Below are positions 11,158-22,619 of a stretch of DNA of 64,000 nt, piece by piece. The first letter of the stretch is position 1. Each line of letters begins with the position of its first letter. The notes beneath the pieces are model-generated. The model had not been told where the DNA came from. It did no database searches and saw only the letters and a list, made by a program, of their open reading frames with translations. Position numbers and translations under genes: made by a program. The DNA is from Otatea glauca (lineage: Eukaryota > Streptophyta > Magnoliopsida > Poales > Poaceae): NCBI GenBank assembly GCA_036346275.1, contig CM070728.1:20918723-20982722 (forward strand), written 5' to 3'.

Positions 11158-14100
11158 TTATTTCTTGCGTGCGTCGCTCTTTGTGCCCTTAGTCGGCGTT
11201 GATGTCGATTCACTGTCCTTATTTGAAGACAATCTCTCCAACCATTTGCGTGGAACTCGCCTTTGGTGGATACAATCTAAATCGACAATAAAGCCGATGA
11301 GTTGTTCTTGGATTCTTTGCAACCGGTGCGGCGGGATCACGTCTTGCACATCGATGTTGGTGACATGCAAAGCGGAGGTAAATAAATCTCGGACATGTAA
11401 TTATTAAAGTGTAAGTACTAAGAAATTGACATGTGCACACTACCTCGGCGTTGGTTGTCGGCACATCACCGTGGGTAATACTTTGCATATAGTGGCACAC
11501 ATAATAGCCACATAGGTTGTTTCCACCGTCATTGTAGAACTGCGATGAAATTTGAAAAGAACACGATTATTGGGATGAAAAACTGTTACGGCATATTAAT
11601 ATTCTTTATCGTACTCGAGTGTAATTGTACATCAAATTCGTTCTCGAAATCTCCTTGTTGCTTCTTTCAAACCGTGCGAATGTCTGTGTGATGCGTTAGT
11701 ATGAGCGGTAATTATCGAGTTGGAATTAGCAAGGTATTTCAATATATATAATAAGGAAAACTATCGTATATATATGTGCTATATACATTCGAGGTGTCAA
11801 TGATAAATTGATATTTTTCACCGAGTCCTTTTGAGTCTTGAACAATGATCCGTTGCTATCAAGCTTGATGACAAGAAGGATCGATGAAACCTATTCATGT
11901 ATTGCAACATATATGTAACTAGCTAGTAGTATTATAAATGCCTTGGAAAATATAAGAGCGAGAGGTTGTATATATACGCACTCGAAGTTGAAGGGCGAAG
12001 TATATACGGTTTGTAGTCTTTGTCCCAAGAATGCATCGAGAATGTAATCTTCAACATCCTTTCGGTTGTATCCAAAGGCGAACTTCGTTAACAATCTACT
12101 GGGTCGATGAAGCCCACGTTGAAGATATTATCTTTTCTACATCTTGTATCTCCATTCTACATAGAAAGGTATAAGTTTAATAGTTGCAATTTTATTATGC
12201 GAGGAAGCACACAGTAAAGGTATGAGCTTGACACTTACAGCACCCGACAACTCATGAGAGACATGTTGATGGAGTCGGCATGGTAAATATTGTATAAGTC
12301 GTCAAATTCGAGCCATATGGTGTTGTCCCCGCGATAAAAATCATCTTCTTTGATACGGAGGAACATCGTTCTTCCTTGAGCGGACTCTGTCATGTACCAT
12401 TCGTGAAATTGCGCATCTTGGTTGGCGGATCTTTTATCTCATTTGGGTCAATCGGCTCCGGCCCAACTGAAATTGACATCGAGCTTTGTGGCCATTGGGA
12501 TATCATCTATTAATCCAAGAGCTGCGGTGTGAACCGAGTCTGCCTCCTTCATAAACCTCTCGAGGTTCTCGATCTTAGTCTTTCTTCTTCTTCTTTGCCG
12601 CGCCTTTGACCATGTTTATTCTTACGTGTAGCCTTAATTATTGTCCGTTCATAGTTGGGACAGCACAGAGCGGCTTTGCACGGCATGTCGCGAAGTGTTC
12701 TGCCGCTTTTGGATCGATTGGTACCTTTGGCTCTACCTTCTTTTTGCGAAGTGTGCAACCATACGCTTTAGTGACAGCGTCACTCTCCTCCTTATTCATA
12801 TCATATGCCCTCTTTGGAGGTTCCTTTACCTTGGCCGATCGGTGGACTCCGCCTTCTTGGGAGCGGTGGGGAGCCTTCATTACATTATCGAGCTTCTTCC
12901 TCGGAGGAGATGGTGGGGCGTGGTTTTCCTAGAGGGTTCTTTTTGTTTGAGATCTTTGGTGGTGGAGTAGGGCCTGCGTGGAGCGGGTGGAGACACAGGA
13001 GCTGCTGGTGGTGGAGTAGGGCTTCTGCTCTATTTTATTGGTGAGGCATTGCGTGGCGGTGACGTTGGAGGGGGCGTGGGTTGCCGTGGTGGAGATGACG
13101 CGTCCATAGCAGCTGGAAATATGATGTACCATTTGCGCCAAAGGATGATATTGTGGAGGGCCTATCCAAGCTTGGTCACATCGTCGCCTCCAGCAATATC
13201 GAGGTGAAGTTCTTCAAATTCGCTCAGCACCTCCTCCACCGCGACCTTTGAGTAACTCGGGGGTATCTCGTTGCAGTGGAACATCTGGCCCAGCTCCACC
13301 GGATATGCCATGCCGTAAGCCACCTTGATGGAGAGGTTACGTGCAGCTCACACTGGCGGCGAACCCTTATGTCATCCACAGGATAACGGGATAGCAAGGT
13401 GTCCGCCGAGGGCCGGTGGGCGCAGCCTACTTCGTAGCGCGGAGGGCTGATCATGGCGTCCGGTGATTGCTCGGACCTAGTCCTTGAAGCTTCTTGAGGG
13501 CAATTTGTACTTGTTGCGCAACTATGTCGCCGATGCTAGCACAGGTTGCTCTGAGCTCTTGTTCCAATTGGTACACTTTACGTGATTCTCTTGATTTGCT
13601 TCTATCTGGCTCCACATGCGTATGTGCGTCCTTAGCGAAACCATACTTCACACGGCGTCGGCTTGCCCATACCTCGTGTCCGTCACAGGTGCTCGGGGTT
13701 TTCAAGGGCATGTGTTAGCTCGTCATTCTCCTATCGGCACCAATGTACACTGAGGCGCTCAGCGGCTTGTACAATCCTTTGGCGACCTCTTGTACTCTGG
13801 TGCCATCATCAAGCTGCCGTCATCGAAAGGCTCCCCATGACCCATGAACCAATTGCGCAGCGCTGTTCCCCTGAGCGGTAGCGGTGTGGCGTCATTCGCC
13901 ATTAATTCTTCTTCCGCTTCTCCCATTTTGGTACAGCCTTGATGTAACCACGGTGCCAAGATGGTGGTGGTATTTCATCGTGAATTGGCCTTGTTCTTGA
14001 CTCGCGGCTGGCCTCGGTGGCGGCTTGAACTCCTCGAATGCTTCGGTGATCCGCCAACTTAGGAAATTGGTTGAAGTCGGTCTTTCTCCCTACGCGCGCA

Positions 14101-14660
14101 CTTGCGGTGAGAGGCGTCTTCAAGCTGAAACATTGTTGCCATCTTCTTCAAAGTAAATTTCTTGGCCTTGTCTTGGACCCTTGAGGAAATGTGAAATTTT
14201 CCTTAATATCTTGCAGGCGGGTCCTTGGTAGCTTGAGGAACTTGGCCCATTTTACGATGCTAATTGGGGCGTGATCCCTCACGTGGTAACCGCATAGCGT
14301 TGTTGTACGCCCAAGCGCTAAAGAGGGGCAACGGCATCCCTTCGTTGTTAACATCGGTAAACACATGCTTCGTGGGCGGCTTCTTGTTAGGTCCCCATGC
14401 TTGGATTGGTTGCTCGATGCACGGGCTTGAAATATATAAACATATGTACAAGCGTGTCGAGTGTATTATATTAATCAATTGCGATTAATTAACATGTCTA
14501 CGGGATTATATTCTTACGCTTTGTACCTCATCCCGGCGAAACCGGTGTTATCGGACTCGTGCTCCAGCGTCAATGGCTTCATCACCTTCGATGGTACCCG
14601 GTAGCGATGGAGTCCAACAGAACTATTCTCCTCATCGAAAGTAGGGTCACCACGTCACGG
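11158..14660 (-). pseudogene. CACTA second gene: Ulp1-like (C48) protease with long N-terminal region, decayed
   Basis: Read 14660 to 11158, broken into short open pieces by apparent introns and frameshifts. The C-terminal half resembles plant transposon Ulp1-like proteases: about 12430-12240 gives TMFLRIKEDDFYRGDNTIW then EFDDLYNIYHADSINMSL; about 11545-11440 gives NLCGYYVCHYMQSITHGD, where the Cys of LCGYY is the expected nucleophile; 11370-11158 gives PPHRLQRIQEQLIGFIVD and a basic tail. The upstream part has a Pro-rich stretch (about 13100-12900) and a possible coiled segment (YQLEQELRATCASIGDIV, 13600-13500). In other elements this family is a SUMO/ubiquitin-like protease domain of unclear transposition role. 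The catalytic His and Asp are not confidently placed. Family identity is moderate; the gene is probably non-functional as read. Confidence 0.6.
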
Positions 14661-15472
14661 TTGCGCCATCTCTACTAATTCCGCAAAAATGTTGACATAA
14701 ATATTATATTACTTTGAAACAACCATATTACAGATTACAACACAAGCATATTATTACATAAATTTCTATAGCAAGCATTAAGTACTACACGTGTTGGAAC
14801 TAGCCCAAGGATCAAACACGAACTCGTGGACACAAGAACAAGAAATACACCAGAACATACACACGGGGACTATGTGTCAAAAGTAAATGTGCAACATTGG
14901 CCGTGTTAAATTAATATACAAATCCTAAACTAGAATGAAATTCAAAATTAAATAAAAACAACAAAATAATAAAAAGAAAATATGCATTGTTCGTAATTCC
15001 ATACTAAGTGAAAAATATACATTTTGGTTTAATTTAGAATTAAAATTTCAAGCAAGCACAAACACTTGTGGGCATTTCACCGAACATGTGGTGGGCGGTA
15101 GGACTAGAGAGGGAGGACGACGCGTGCACTCAATACCTCGGTCCTCTGGGTGGGGCGGCGGTGTGGGCGCTTTGGTGGCGAGTAGGCGTCGGCGGGGTGG
15201 TAGAGAAGGCTTTGGCGGCGGGGTGGAGTGTGGCGGCGACGAGGGCGACTAGCTAGCGCCGCGTGGTGGTGGCGTCGGCGAGGTGGTAGTAAGTCGGAGA
15301 GGTGGCGGAGGAGGCCGACGGCGTCGGCGAGGACGGCGACGCGGGTGCGGGCGCATGGCGATGGCGGTACCGGAGAGAGCAGGAGGCTGCGGCGCGCGCA
15401 GGGAGTCGACCGGGACTTAGAAAATTTGGTGTGAGAAAAAAGGCGGGCGTTTCAAATTTATCAGAGAGCACT
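14661..15472. other. CACTA intergenic region upstream of the second gene
   Basis: AT-rich to about 15060, then a 360-bp GC-rich block (15070-15430) of GGCGG-like repeats. Its frames on both strands are low-complexity and not credible proteins. Its position suggests the promoter and 5' UTR of the minus-strand second gene. Confidence 0.4.
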
Positions 15473-15795
15473 TCTACAAGCGGTTTTAATAACCAACCGC
15501 TTGTAGCAAATCTCTACAAGCGGTTTTAGAACCAACCGCTAGTAGAGGGATGACTTCTACAAGCGGTTCGTAGAACGAACCGCTTGTAGAATATCTCTAC
15601 AAGCGGATTTAGATCAACCCGCTTGTAGAAGGATGACTTCTACAAGCGGTTGGTGTTACTAACCGTTTCTGAATAGTCCACTCTAGAAGCGGTTCTTTTC
15701 TAAAACTGCTTCTGAATGTTGCGTTCTAGAAGCGGTTCTTATTACTAATCTGTTTACGAATGTTGCGCTCGAGCGGTTCTTTTCTCAAACCGCTT
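15473..15795. repeat. Internal cluster of subterminal-type hairpin repeats
   Basis: About eight units of CTACAAGCGGTT...AACCGCTTGTAG, each a 30-40 bp inverted repeat, arranged head to tail and decaying towards 15795. The core AAGCGGTT matches the subterminal repeats at both ends of the element, yet this cluster is 5 kb from either end, between the two genes. Confidence 0.85.
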
Positions 15796-16240
15796 GATTT
15801 AATTTCATAATTTTTAAAGAGTGCTTTTAGCACTCTGATTTCATTTCATAATTTTTAAAAATGCTTTTAGCAATTTAGTTTCATTCAATATTTTTGAAAA
15901 ACTTTTAGCACTTGATTTCATTTGAATTTTTAAAAATGCTTTTAGCAATTTAGTTTCATTCTATATTTTTGAAAAACTTTTAGCACTTGATTTCATCTCG
16001 AATTTTAAAAAATGCTTTTAGCACTTGATTTCATTTTAATTTTAAAAATGCTTTTAGCACTTGATTTCATTTGAATTTTTAAAAATGCTTTTAGCAATTT
16101 AGTTTCATTCTATATTTTTAAAAAACTTTTAGCACTTGATTTCATTTGAATTTTTAAAAGCTTTTAGAACTTTACTTTCATTCCATAATTTTCACAAAAT
16201 GCTTTGATCACTTTAGTTTCATTCGAATTTTGGCACTTTA
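15796..16240. repeat. Tandem array of about 38-bp AT-rich units
   Basis: About eleven degenerate units containing CTTTTAGCA...TTTCATT...TTTTTAAAAA. Two subtypes alternate in part: GCACTTGATTTCATTTGAAT and GCAATTTAGTTTCATTCTAT. The array lies just 3' of the TNP2 gene. Confidence 0.85.
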
Positions 16241-16261
16241 CATTCATTCCAAATAAACACT

Positions 16262-19200
16262 TCATCTTTGTAAAAGACTTACATATACATAGTTCATACG
16301 GTGAGGGTACATCTTAAGTAATGCGTACTTTGTCTTTACAAGTGTTCCTTCATTATGATCGCGACGTATGAAAGGAGTATCCACGTCTGTGTCATTGAAG
16401 AGGCTTATGTCGACATCCACAGTGAAAGGAGGGATCTCGTCGGTGACTATACTCTTCCTCGTGCGTGGCGTCCTCAACTCAACAATCCTTCGTTTGCCTT
16501 GTAGAACCACATGTCGCTTTGGCTTAGTACTACAATCTTTACGCTTGTCCTTATGCTTCTTAGGTTTGCTTGACATGTCCATTACGTAGAAGACCTGTCT
16601 CACATTGTTCGCGAGGACGAACGGTTCACGCTTATAGCCGACTTGCGTGAGGTCCACGATTGTCATACCGTATTTGTCTACCTTCACACGCTTGAAGTCG
16701 GTTTGACCCATTGGCACTTAAATAGAGGGACCTTCAAGGTCCATAGTCAAGCTCCCATATCTCTTCTATGAAACCATAATATGTATCCACCTTGCCTTTG
16801 TTGTCTTGGCGTCTATCACGGACACGCTATTTTGGTTAGTGCTCTTGTTATCCTGCGATCCGGTGTAAAATGTGTAACCATTTATCTCGTACCCCTTGAA
16901 TATCACGATTTCACTAGATGGTCCCCGAGCCAAGCGTTGCAACTGTTCATTGTTTGACCCTTTCAAAAGGATGTACTTTTGTAACCAAGCGTCGAAAGAA
17001 TCCATGTGCTTGATGTTATCAATCCTCGAGACCTCCCGGAAATCGCGGCGTAGAATACTCTTGTGCTCAAGGGCATACGGGGCCACTATAGTTGATTGTT
17101 TCAAAACCGTGAAATGTGCTTGCTTAAATGTAAGAAGATCATTGCATGCAATTGCTTTCCTTCCTAGTGTCCCTTTGCCCGTAGCCTCCCTCATGGCGTG
17201 ATATAGGACGCCGATCGGGTTTAGATCATTAATGTAATCCACACAAAACTCAATCACCTCCTCTGTCCTATAACCCTCGGCAATGCATCCTTAGGACGAG
17301 CGGTTCTGAACATACTTCTTTAGCACACTCATGTACCTCTCGAAAGGGAACATGTTGTGTAGATACAGGTCCAAGGATACCTATCTCTTTGACAAGGTGA
17401 GCAGTGAGATGAACCATAATATCAAAGAATGCAATAGGAAAGATCATCTCAAGACTAACCAAACTTTGTACCACGTCATCCTGCGACTTACTTAGTTTAT
17501 ACGGGTCGATGACCTTCGTGAAATCGCGTTGAAAAAGAACACAGCTTTGTGATTGTCCTCGTACCCACTCGGGCGTTATGCCTCTCACGACCATGGGAGC
17601 AAGCTGTGTCATTAACACAAGGCAGTCATGGGATTTTATGTATGCGATTTTATTCTCTTTCGTGTTTACGAGTCTCTTTACATTCGAGGAGTATCAGGAA
17701 GGACCTTCACACTGCTCAGAACTCTATCACGCTTTTTCTCTTCTTTGCTTAGAGTGTAGCTCGCAGGATGTAGGTAATGTTGTCCTTTCTCTCTCTTTTT
17801 GGGATGTAGGTCGTTCCTCGGTTCAAGAGTTTAAGGTCCTTCGAGCTTGCGGTGTATCTTTCGATTTTCCGTACATATCTATGTAGCCTAGCGAGTTCAA
17901 GCGGACATTCTTCGTGATGTGCATGAAGTCAAGTGAGTGACGAACCTCCATAACTTCCCAATAAGGCAAGTCCCAAAATATTGACTTCTTCTTCCACATG
18001 GGTGCATGACCATCCTCATTACGCACAAGTTTGCTTCGGGACCCTTTCCAAATACTACTTTCAAATCCTTTACCATAGCAAACACACGTGGCCCACTACG
18101 ATCTTTGAGGCCTTGCGAAGGTGCAGTTGCCGTTAAATTTCTGCCTTCCTTCCATAGCGGTGACTCGTAGAAGAAACCTACGGTGACCCATGTACACAAC
18201 CTTGAGAGTTTTTGAGTGCGTGCCGTCCGTTTCATCTAAGCTTTGGATGCGGGCTCTATATCCTTTGATAGTTAGGTCGGACGAGTTCCGAGAAGCGAGC
18301 GATCGTTAATTGTTACAAATAACAATGCATGTAGGGTGAAATACTCCCTTTGTACTCATCCCATACCCTTGCACCATCGTCCCTAGCGTCACAAGATCTT
18401 CAACCAATGGTTTCGGTAGACATCGATGTCATTTCCGGGTTGCTTGGGGCCTTGGATCAACAACGGCATCATGATATACTTTCGCTTCATGCACGACCAT
18501 GGAGGAATGTTATAGATACATAGTGTAACGGGCGGTGCTATGGTGCTGCTCAATTCTCGAAAGGATTCATCCCATCGGTACTCAACCCAAACCTTATGTT
18601 TCTCACCTCATCCGCAAAGTCAAGATGCGTCCGGTCGACTTTCCTCCACCGTGAGCCATCTGCGGGGTGTCTAAGCATCCGTCGTCCTTACGCTCTTCTT
18701 TGTGCCAACGCATCATCCGGGCATGCGCTTTGTTAGCAAACATACGTTTCAATCGGGGATCACAGGAAATACCACAACACTTTAGTGGAGGTCTCTTCTT
18801 CTTACGCTCCCCATCTATTTCACGGATCGTCACGCTTCACCTTATACCGTGATTCTTTGCACCTTGGACAAACATCCAAATCGGCATACTCATTACGATA
18901 CAGGATACAATCATTAGGACATGCGTGTATCTTACGTACTTCCAATCCCAAAGGGCAGACGACTTGCTTGGCTTCATATGTAGATTCGGGCGAGTGTTAT
19001 CTTACGGAAGCAACTTCTTTACGAGTGATAACACCTCATCGAATCCCTTATCGACACACCATTTCTAGCCTTCCATTGCATGAGTTCGGTGTGGTACACG
19101 ACTTTTTGTGGCCACCTTACAGTTTGGGTACAAAGGAGTTACGTGGTCCTCTAACATGCATTTGGAACTTCTCGGCTATCTTTCATCTGTGTAGTCTCCC

Positions 19201-19576
19201 TCTCCATCACGCGACATCTGGTCTAGCTCATCATCACCAAAGTCACCAAGTGTTTCTTCCACGGAGCGATGTGCGTGTCGTCAGGGATACCGTTGAATCC
19301 ATCTTCCTCTTCCTCGTCTTCTTCATCGTCTTCTGGCTAATCACCTCAACCGCCATGGTTGCTCCAACGGTATAGTTTGGCATGAAACCTCTCATGATCA
19401 AGTGGTTCATAACTTGCCATCATTTGGGAGTGCTCCTTCTCGTTCTTGCAATCTACACACGGACAACATATGAAGTCGCTCGAGGCAAGAATGCAACGGC
19501 CGCATCGAGAAAAGCCTACACGCCATCAATGAACTCTCTCGGCGACGGTCGCATTGTACATCCATTGCCGATTCAT
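16262..19576 (-). pseudogene. CACTA TNP2-type transposase, frameshifted
   Basis: Read 19576 to 16262. It starts MNRQWMYNATVAERVH and then has ICCPCVDCKNEKEHS, matching the transposase-associated N-terminal domain. The region around 18950-18600 has RLKRMFANKAHARMMRWHKEE. 18026-17823 has LPYWEVMEVRHSLDFMHITK (Transposase_21 core). 17618-17268 has VIDPYKLSKSQDDVVQSLVS and LTAHLVKEIGILGPV, and 17257-16766 has GKGTLGRKAI and QAHFTVLKQSTIVAPY (DUF4218 region). 16717-16262 has DKYGMTIVDLTQVGYKREPF (DUF4216). The domain order and about 1,100-residue span fit TNP2 transposases, which bind and cut the CACTA ends. Many small frameshifts break the frame, so it is non-functional as read. Confidence 0.83.
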
Positions 19577-20215
19577 CTATACCAAGTTATAATTTCATTA
19601 AAAATTATAACAAATTCCGTTAGAAAATTATAACCTAACTTAAATTTCGTAACATTTAAACCCAACAAAAAAAAACTCCACCTACACCGTCATCCAATTA
19701 AAGACCTACCTTTCTAATTATTTTGTATCCCTTCCTACCTTTGTAATTATTTTTTATCCTTCTACATGTTTTTCTATTTTATTTCATACACCAATAATTA
19801 CTTCCTTGCAATGTTGTACCTAGATCTCTCCCAATATTGTGATATTCAAGATTCTAAAGCTAACAACCACATAGATCTAAAGCTTCCAATCACCTTTACC
19901 TTGTAATGTCATATTTTGAACTAGATCTCCATCTACATCTTCATACAACAATAAAACAAGGCACGGAAAACATATTTTCGATAATGCTTAAAAGTTCAAG
20001 ATTTCTCCACATCCATTGAAAAAATAGCAATATCTAGGTGAGAAGGATGTTCACATGATGTTACTAACTTTGAAACACTTAATTTAGAGCTAATCACCTC
20101 CAATTAAAAATTTGGACAGCACCTCCCAAGAACAGTAGCTTGGTGGCCTTCTCTGTTCGATCATATTCGTACCTCTGTGGCGCATGGAGGAAGAAGGGTT
20201 TAAATCTTGCTGCGG
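19577..20215. other. CACTA region upstream of TNP2
   Basis: AT-rich non-coding DNA between the TNP2 start and the right subterminal repeats. It should contain the TNP2 promoter (minus strand) and possibly an untranslated exon. No clear TATA box or other motif is seen. Confidence 0.4.
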
Positions 20216-20467
20216 AGGGCTTCAAAGCGGTTGGAGACACGAAGCGCTACGAAGGTTGCGTTCTAGAAGCGGTTCTTTTCTCAATCCGCTTCGATTTTGA
20301 AGCGGTTTGAGAAAAGAACGCTTCTAAACGCAACCTCGTAAGCGTTCGTGTTTCAACCGTTCGAAGCCCTCTCCGGACCGTTGCCAACGAACCGCTTCGT
20401 GCGAAGATCACTGCGGGTTCGCACCAAACCGCTTCTAATAGGCGGTTGTGATGCCCGATTACGTAGT
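20216..20467. repeat. CACTA right subterminal repeats and terminus
   Basis: AAGCGGTT/AACCGCTT motifs, many as AGAAGCGGTTCTTTTCTCAA-type units. They end in ATGCCCGATTACGTAGT, the inverted match of the left end. The last base of the expected TAGTG is C rather than G. Confidence 0.8.
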
Positions 20468-22560
20468 CTTTGGCGTCTCATTCCCGAAGGCTATCCACCA
20501 TTGAGTGTGAACAACACGAAGAAAGAAAAGTCGGTGAGTGCTACACAACAACATACCAACCAACCTCAATTTATGTACTTACCGCCGTCATTTGGTTATC
20601 GGCAATATTGGTGCTGTAAGTTGGGTGGCAAAACGTCCCCATCTAAGGCGGTATGTATGCGCTTCTCGTAGAGCCTTCACCATGATAGCGTCGTCATCGA
20701 CCATAATGCTTAGTGCGATCGAGGCGCTCCCATGTATCTGCGGAGTCTTTGCATATGTTGTATGAGCGGGACTTGGGTCGGGGCGGAGGCGCAATTGATG
20801 AAAAGATTGCATAGTTAGTACAATAGACGCGAACATTGCATACTTAGCATAATAGAACCAAACATGTTAATTTCACTTACTAGCTTGCACAAATGTGGTT
20901 TCCCTTATTTCGGCAAATCTCTTTTCCATGACTTGTAGGAATATCCTATACTGTTCTCCATGCTCCCGTAAGTTATTGTTGTACTCATTCCGTGCAATTG
21001 CGTACTGCATAATTACACCGCTGATTGTTGGTAACTTGTCTTGATCCGCGAACCTCAACAACTTGTACAAGGGTTCTACGGCCACCACGGTCCACTCCAC
21101 CCATGTCCAGAAATCCCTGCCCACGAGGTGGTCATATGCGTACTTGCCCTCCGCCATTTGAGCCCACCTACTAACTATCCAGTCAGGATGTGTCATCCAC
21201 TGCTGAAACTTTTCCTTTTTTTGAAGAAGCTATCAAGGAAAACAAAGGTCGTCCCAAATCTAGTGGCATTTGGCCTCACCAACTCTCCACCAATATGTTG
21301 CCTCATCTGCGCATGTAGATTCTTGTGGTTGTATAAAAATCTGCAGATTCTCTTGGCCTGTGCCACAATATCTTTGATACATTCATCCTCACACACGTCT
21401 TTTAGCATAAGATTTACGGTGTGTGCCAAGCAAAACTACCATACTATCTGAGGTCTTGCACTCGTAACATCCGCATGCTTTCTTGAAGTTGGCACCATTG
21501 TCGATAACCACTGCACAACATGCTCCGCCCCAATCTCCTCGGCCACCACCTTTGTTATCTCGGCTAGTAGGTATTTGTGGTTCGGACCTTAGCTGCGAAT
21601 GAGCAAGCAAGAAGTTAATACGATGTGGCAATGACGATCATACGGAATAGGAAAAATAAATGAATTTTGTACTGTGGCATTTACGGTCTTATGGAAGAAC
21701 ATCATCCCATTGCGTTATACCATGAAGTTGATGATACTCTCTGTGTAGGTCCCTCCGGCGTCGACATCATCAGTAACACCAAAGGTGGCCCGATCGTCCC
21801 TGAACCTCGAAGGTACTTCACAATCTCCTGCTCATTCGCGTCCAAGTACTTACCGTCTATCTCATATCCTCGTGGTGCACGAACCCCAGGCCTAGCTCTG
21901 CGTCGACAATTGCGGCTATGACCGCATGCACAACAGATTAGTACAATCATCACACGACGTGTAGCTTACAAACATACAATTGTTTCATACCTGTGAAATA
22001 CGGGCAGTCCACCTTCCTTCCGGGAATTGCATTAGCATGTAACCACTTTGACCAAACCCTCCCTAGCTTCTCCCGCTTCCCCTGCTGGAATGCAGTGTCA
22101 ATACGAGGTTGCTGCGGGGCACTAGCCTGTGCAAGGTCGACATCCATGGAGGCATGGCTTTCCCGTGTCGACTTGGACCGACCGAACATTTTGCTGATAG
22201 TCGACTGAATTGAAGACTTCCGTGCACCACTCCCGGAACCCGAACCTTGCGTCAAACCTTGGCCCCTGAGTTAGGCCTCTTCTTTAGAGGCCTTTATGGC
22301 CATCTTAAGCTGCTCATCCTCCGTGGCCATGGTGGCCCATTCGGTGCAAGCCTCCTCCTGACGCAGGCGAATCGCCTGCTTCTCCTTCTTACATCACGGC
22401 CACCACGGAGTGCGATCATGGCTGCCTAATCACTTTAGGCACGTTGGGCGTGCCTTCACATCACGCGCGGCCACGATAAATGTTCCTTAAGGCGGGTCGC
22501 CCTCCACCCTTCATAACATGCGCGCGATGGTTGCACCTCGACCACGAACCGATCGCTCCG
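20467..22560 (-). pseudogene. hAT transposase, copy 2, 3'-truncated
   Basis: Minus-strand copy of the transposase at 2511-5880. It keeps a BED-like region (about 22560-22430), a Ser/Gly linker with REKLGRVWSKWLHANAIPG (22255-21950; here the frame is intact where copy 1 is broken), DUF659 pieces (YEIDGKYLDANEQEIVKYL near 21870) and the AHTVNLMLKDV...ELVRPNATRF block (21429-21193). It continues to the position equal to 3726 in copy 1, so the hAT dimerisation domain and Gly/Tyr tail are absent. Several frameshifts add to the truncation. Confidence 0.78.
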
Positions 22561-22619
22561 CGTGGTCCCATACGGTACCACGAGGCTCCGCCATCACAGC
22601 GACCTCACACTGCATCATT

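Larger units (their letters stand above)
10637..20467 (-). mobile_element. CACTA (En/Spm-like) DNA transposon, 9.8 kb
   Basis: The left end CACTACTGCGGATCGGGCAT is mirrored at the right end by ACTACGTAATCGGGCATCAC (read from 20467 inward), an imperfect inverted repeat of about 28 bp. Palindromic AAGCGGTT/AACCGCTT subterminal repeats lie inside both ends. Two minus-strand genes are present: TNP2 transposase (right half) and a Ulp1-like second gene (left half), a common layout in grass CACTA elements. The final G of the right CACTA and a 3-bp target duplication are not found (ATT on the left, CTT on the right). The right end abuts a truncated hAT transposase. Confidence 0.82.

Noticed and set aside
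15068..15529. GGC-rich frames (Ala/Arg/Gly-rich) as proteins
   Set aside because: Low-complexity frames on both strands in a GC-rich block upstream of the second CACTA gene; a promoter or UTR is more likely.
10634..20470. Standard 3-bp CACTA target duplication
   Set aside because: ATT on the left and CTT on the right do not match, so I do not claim a simple insertion.
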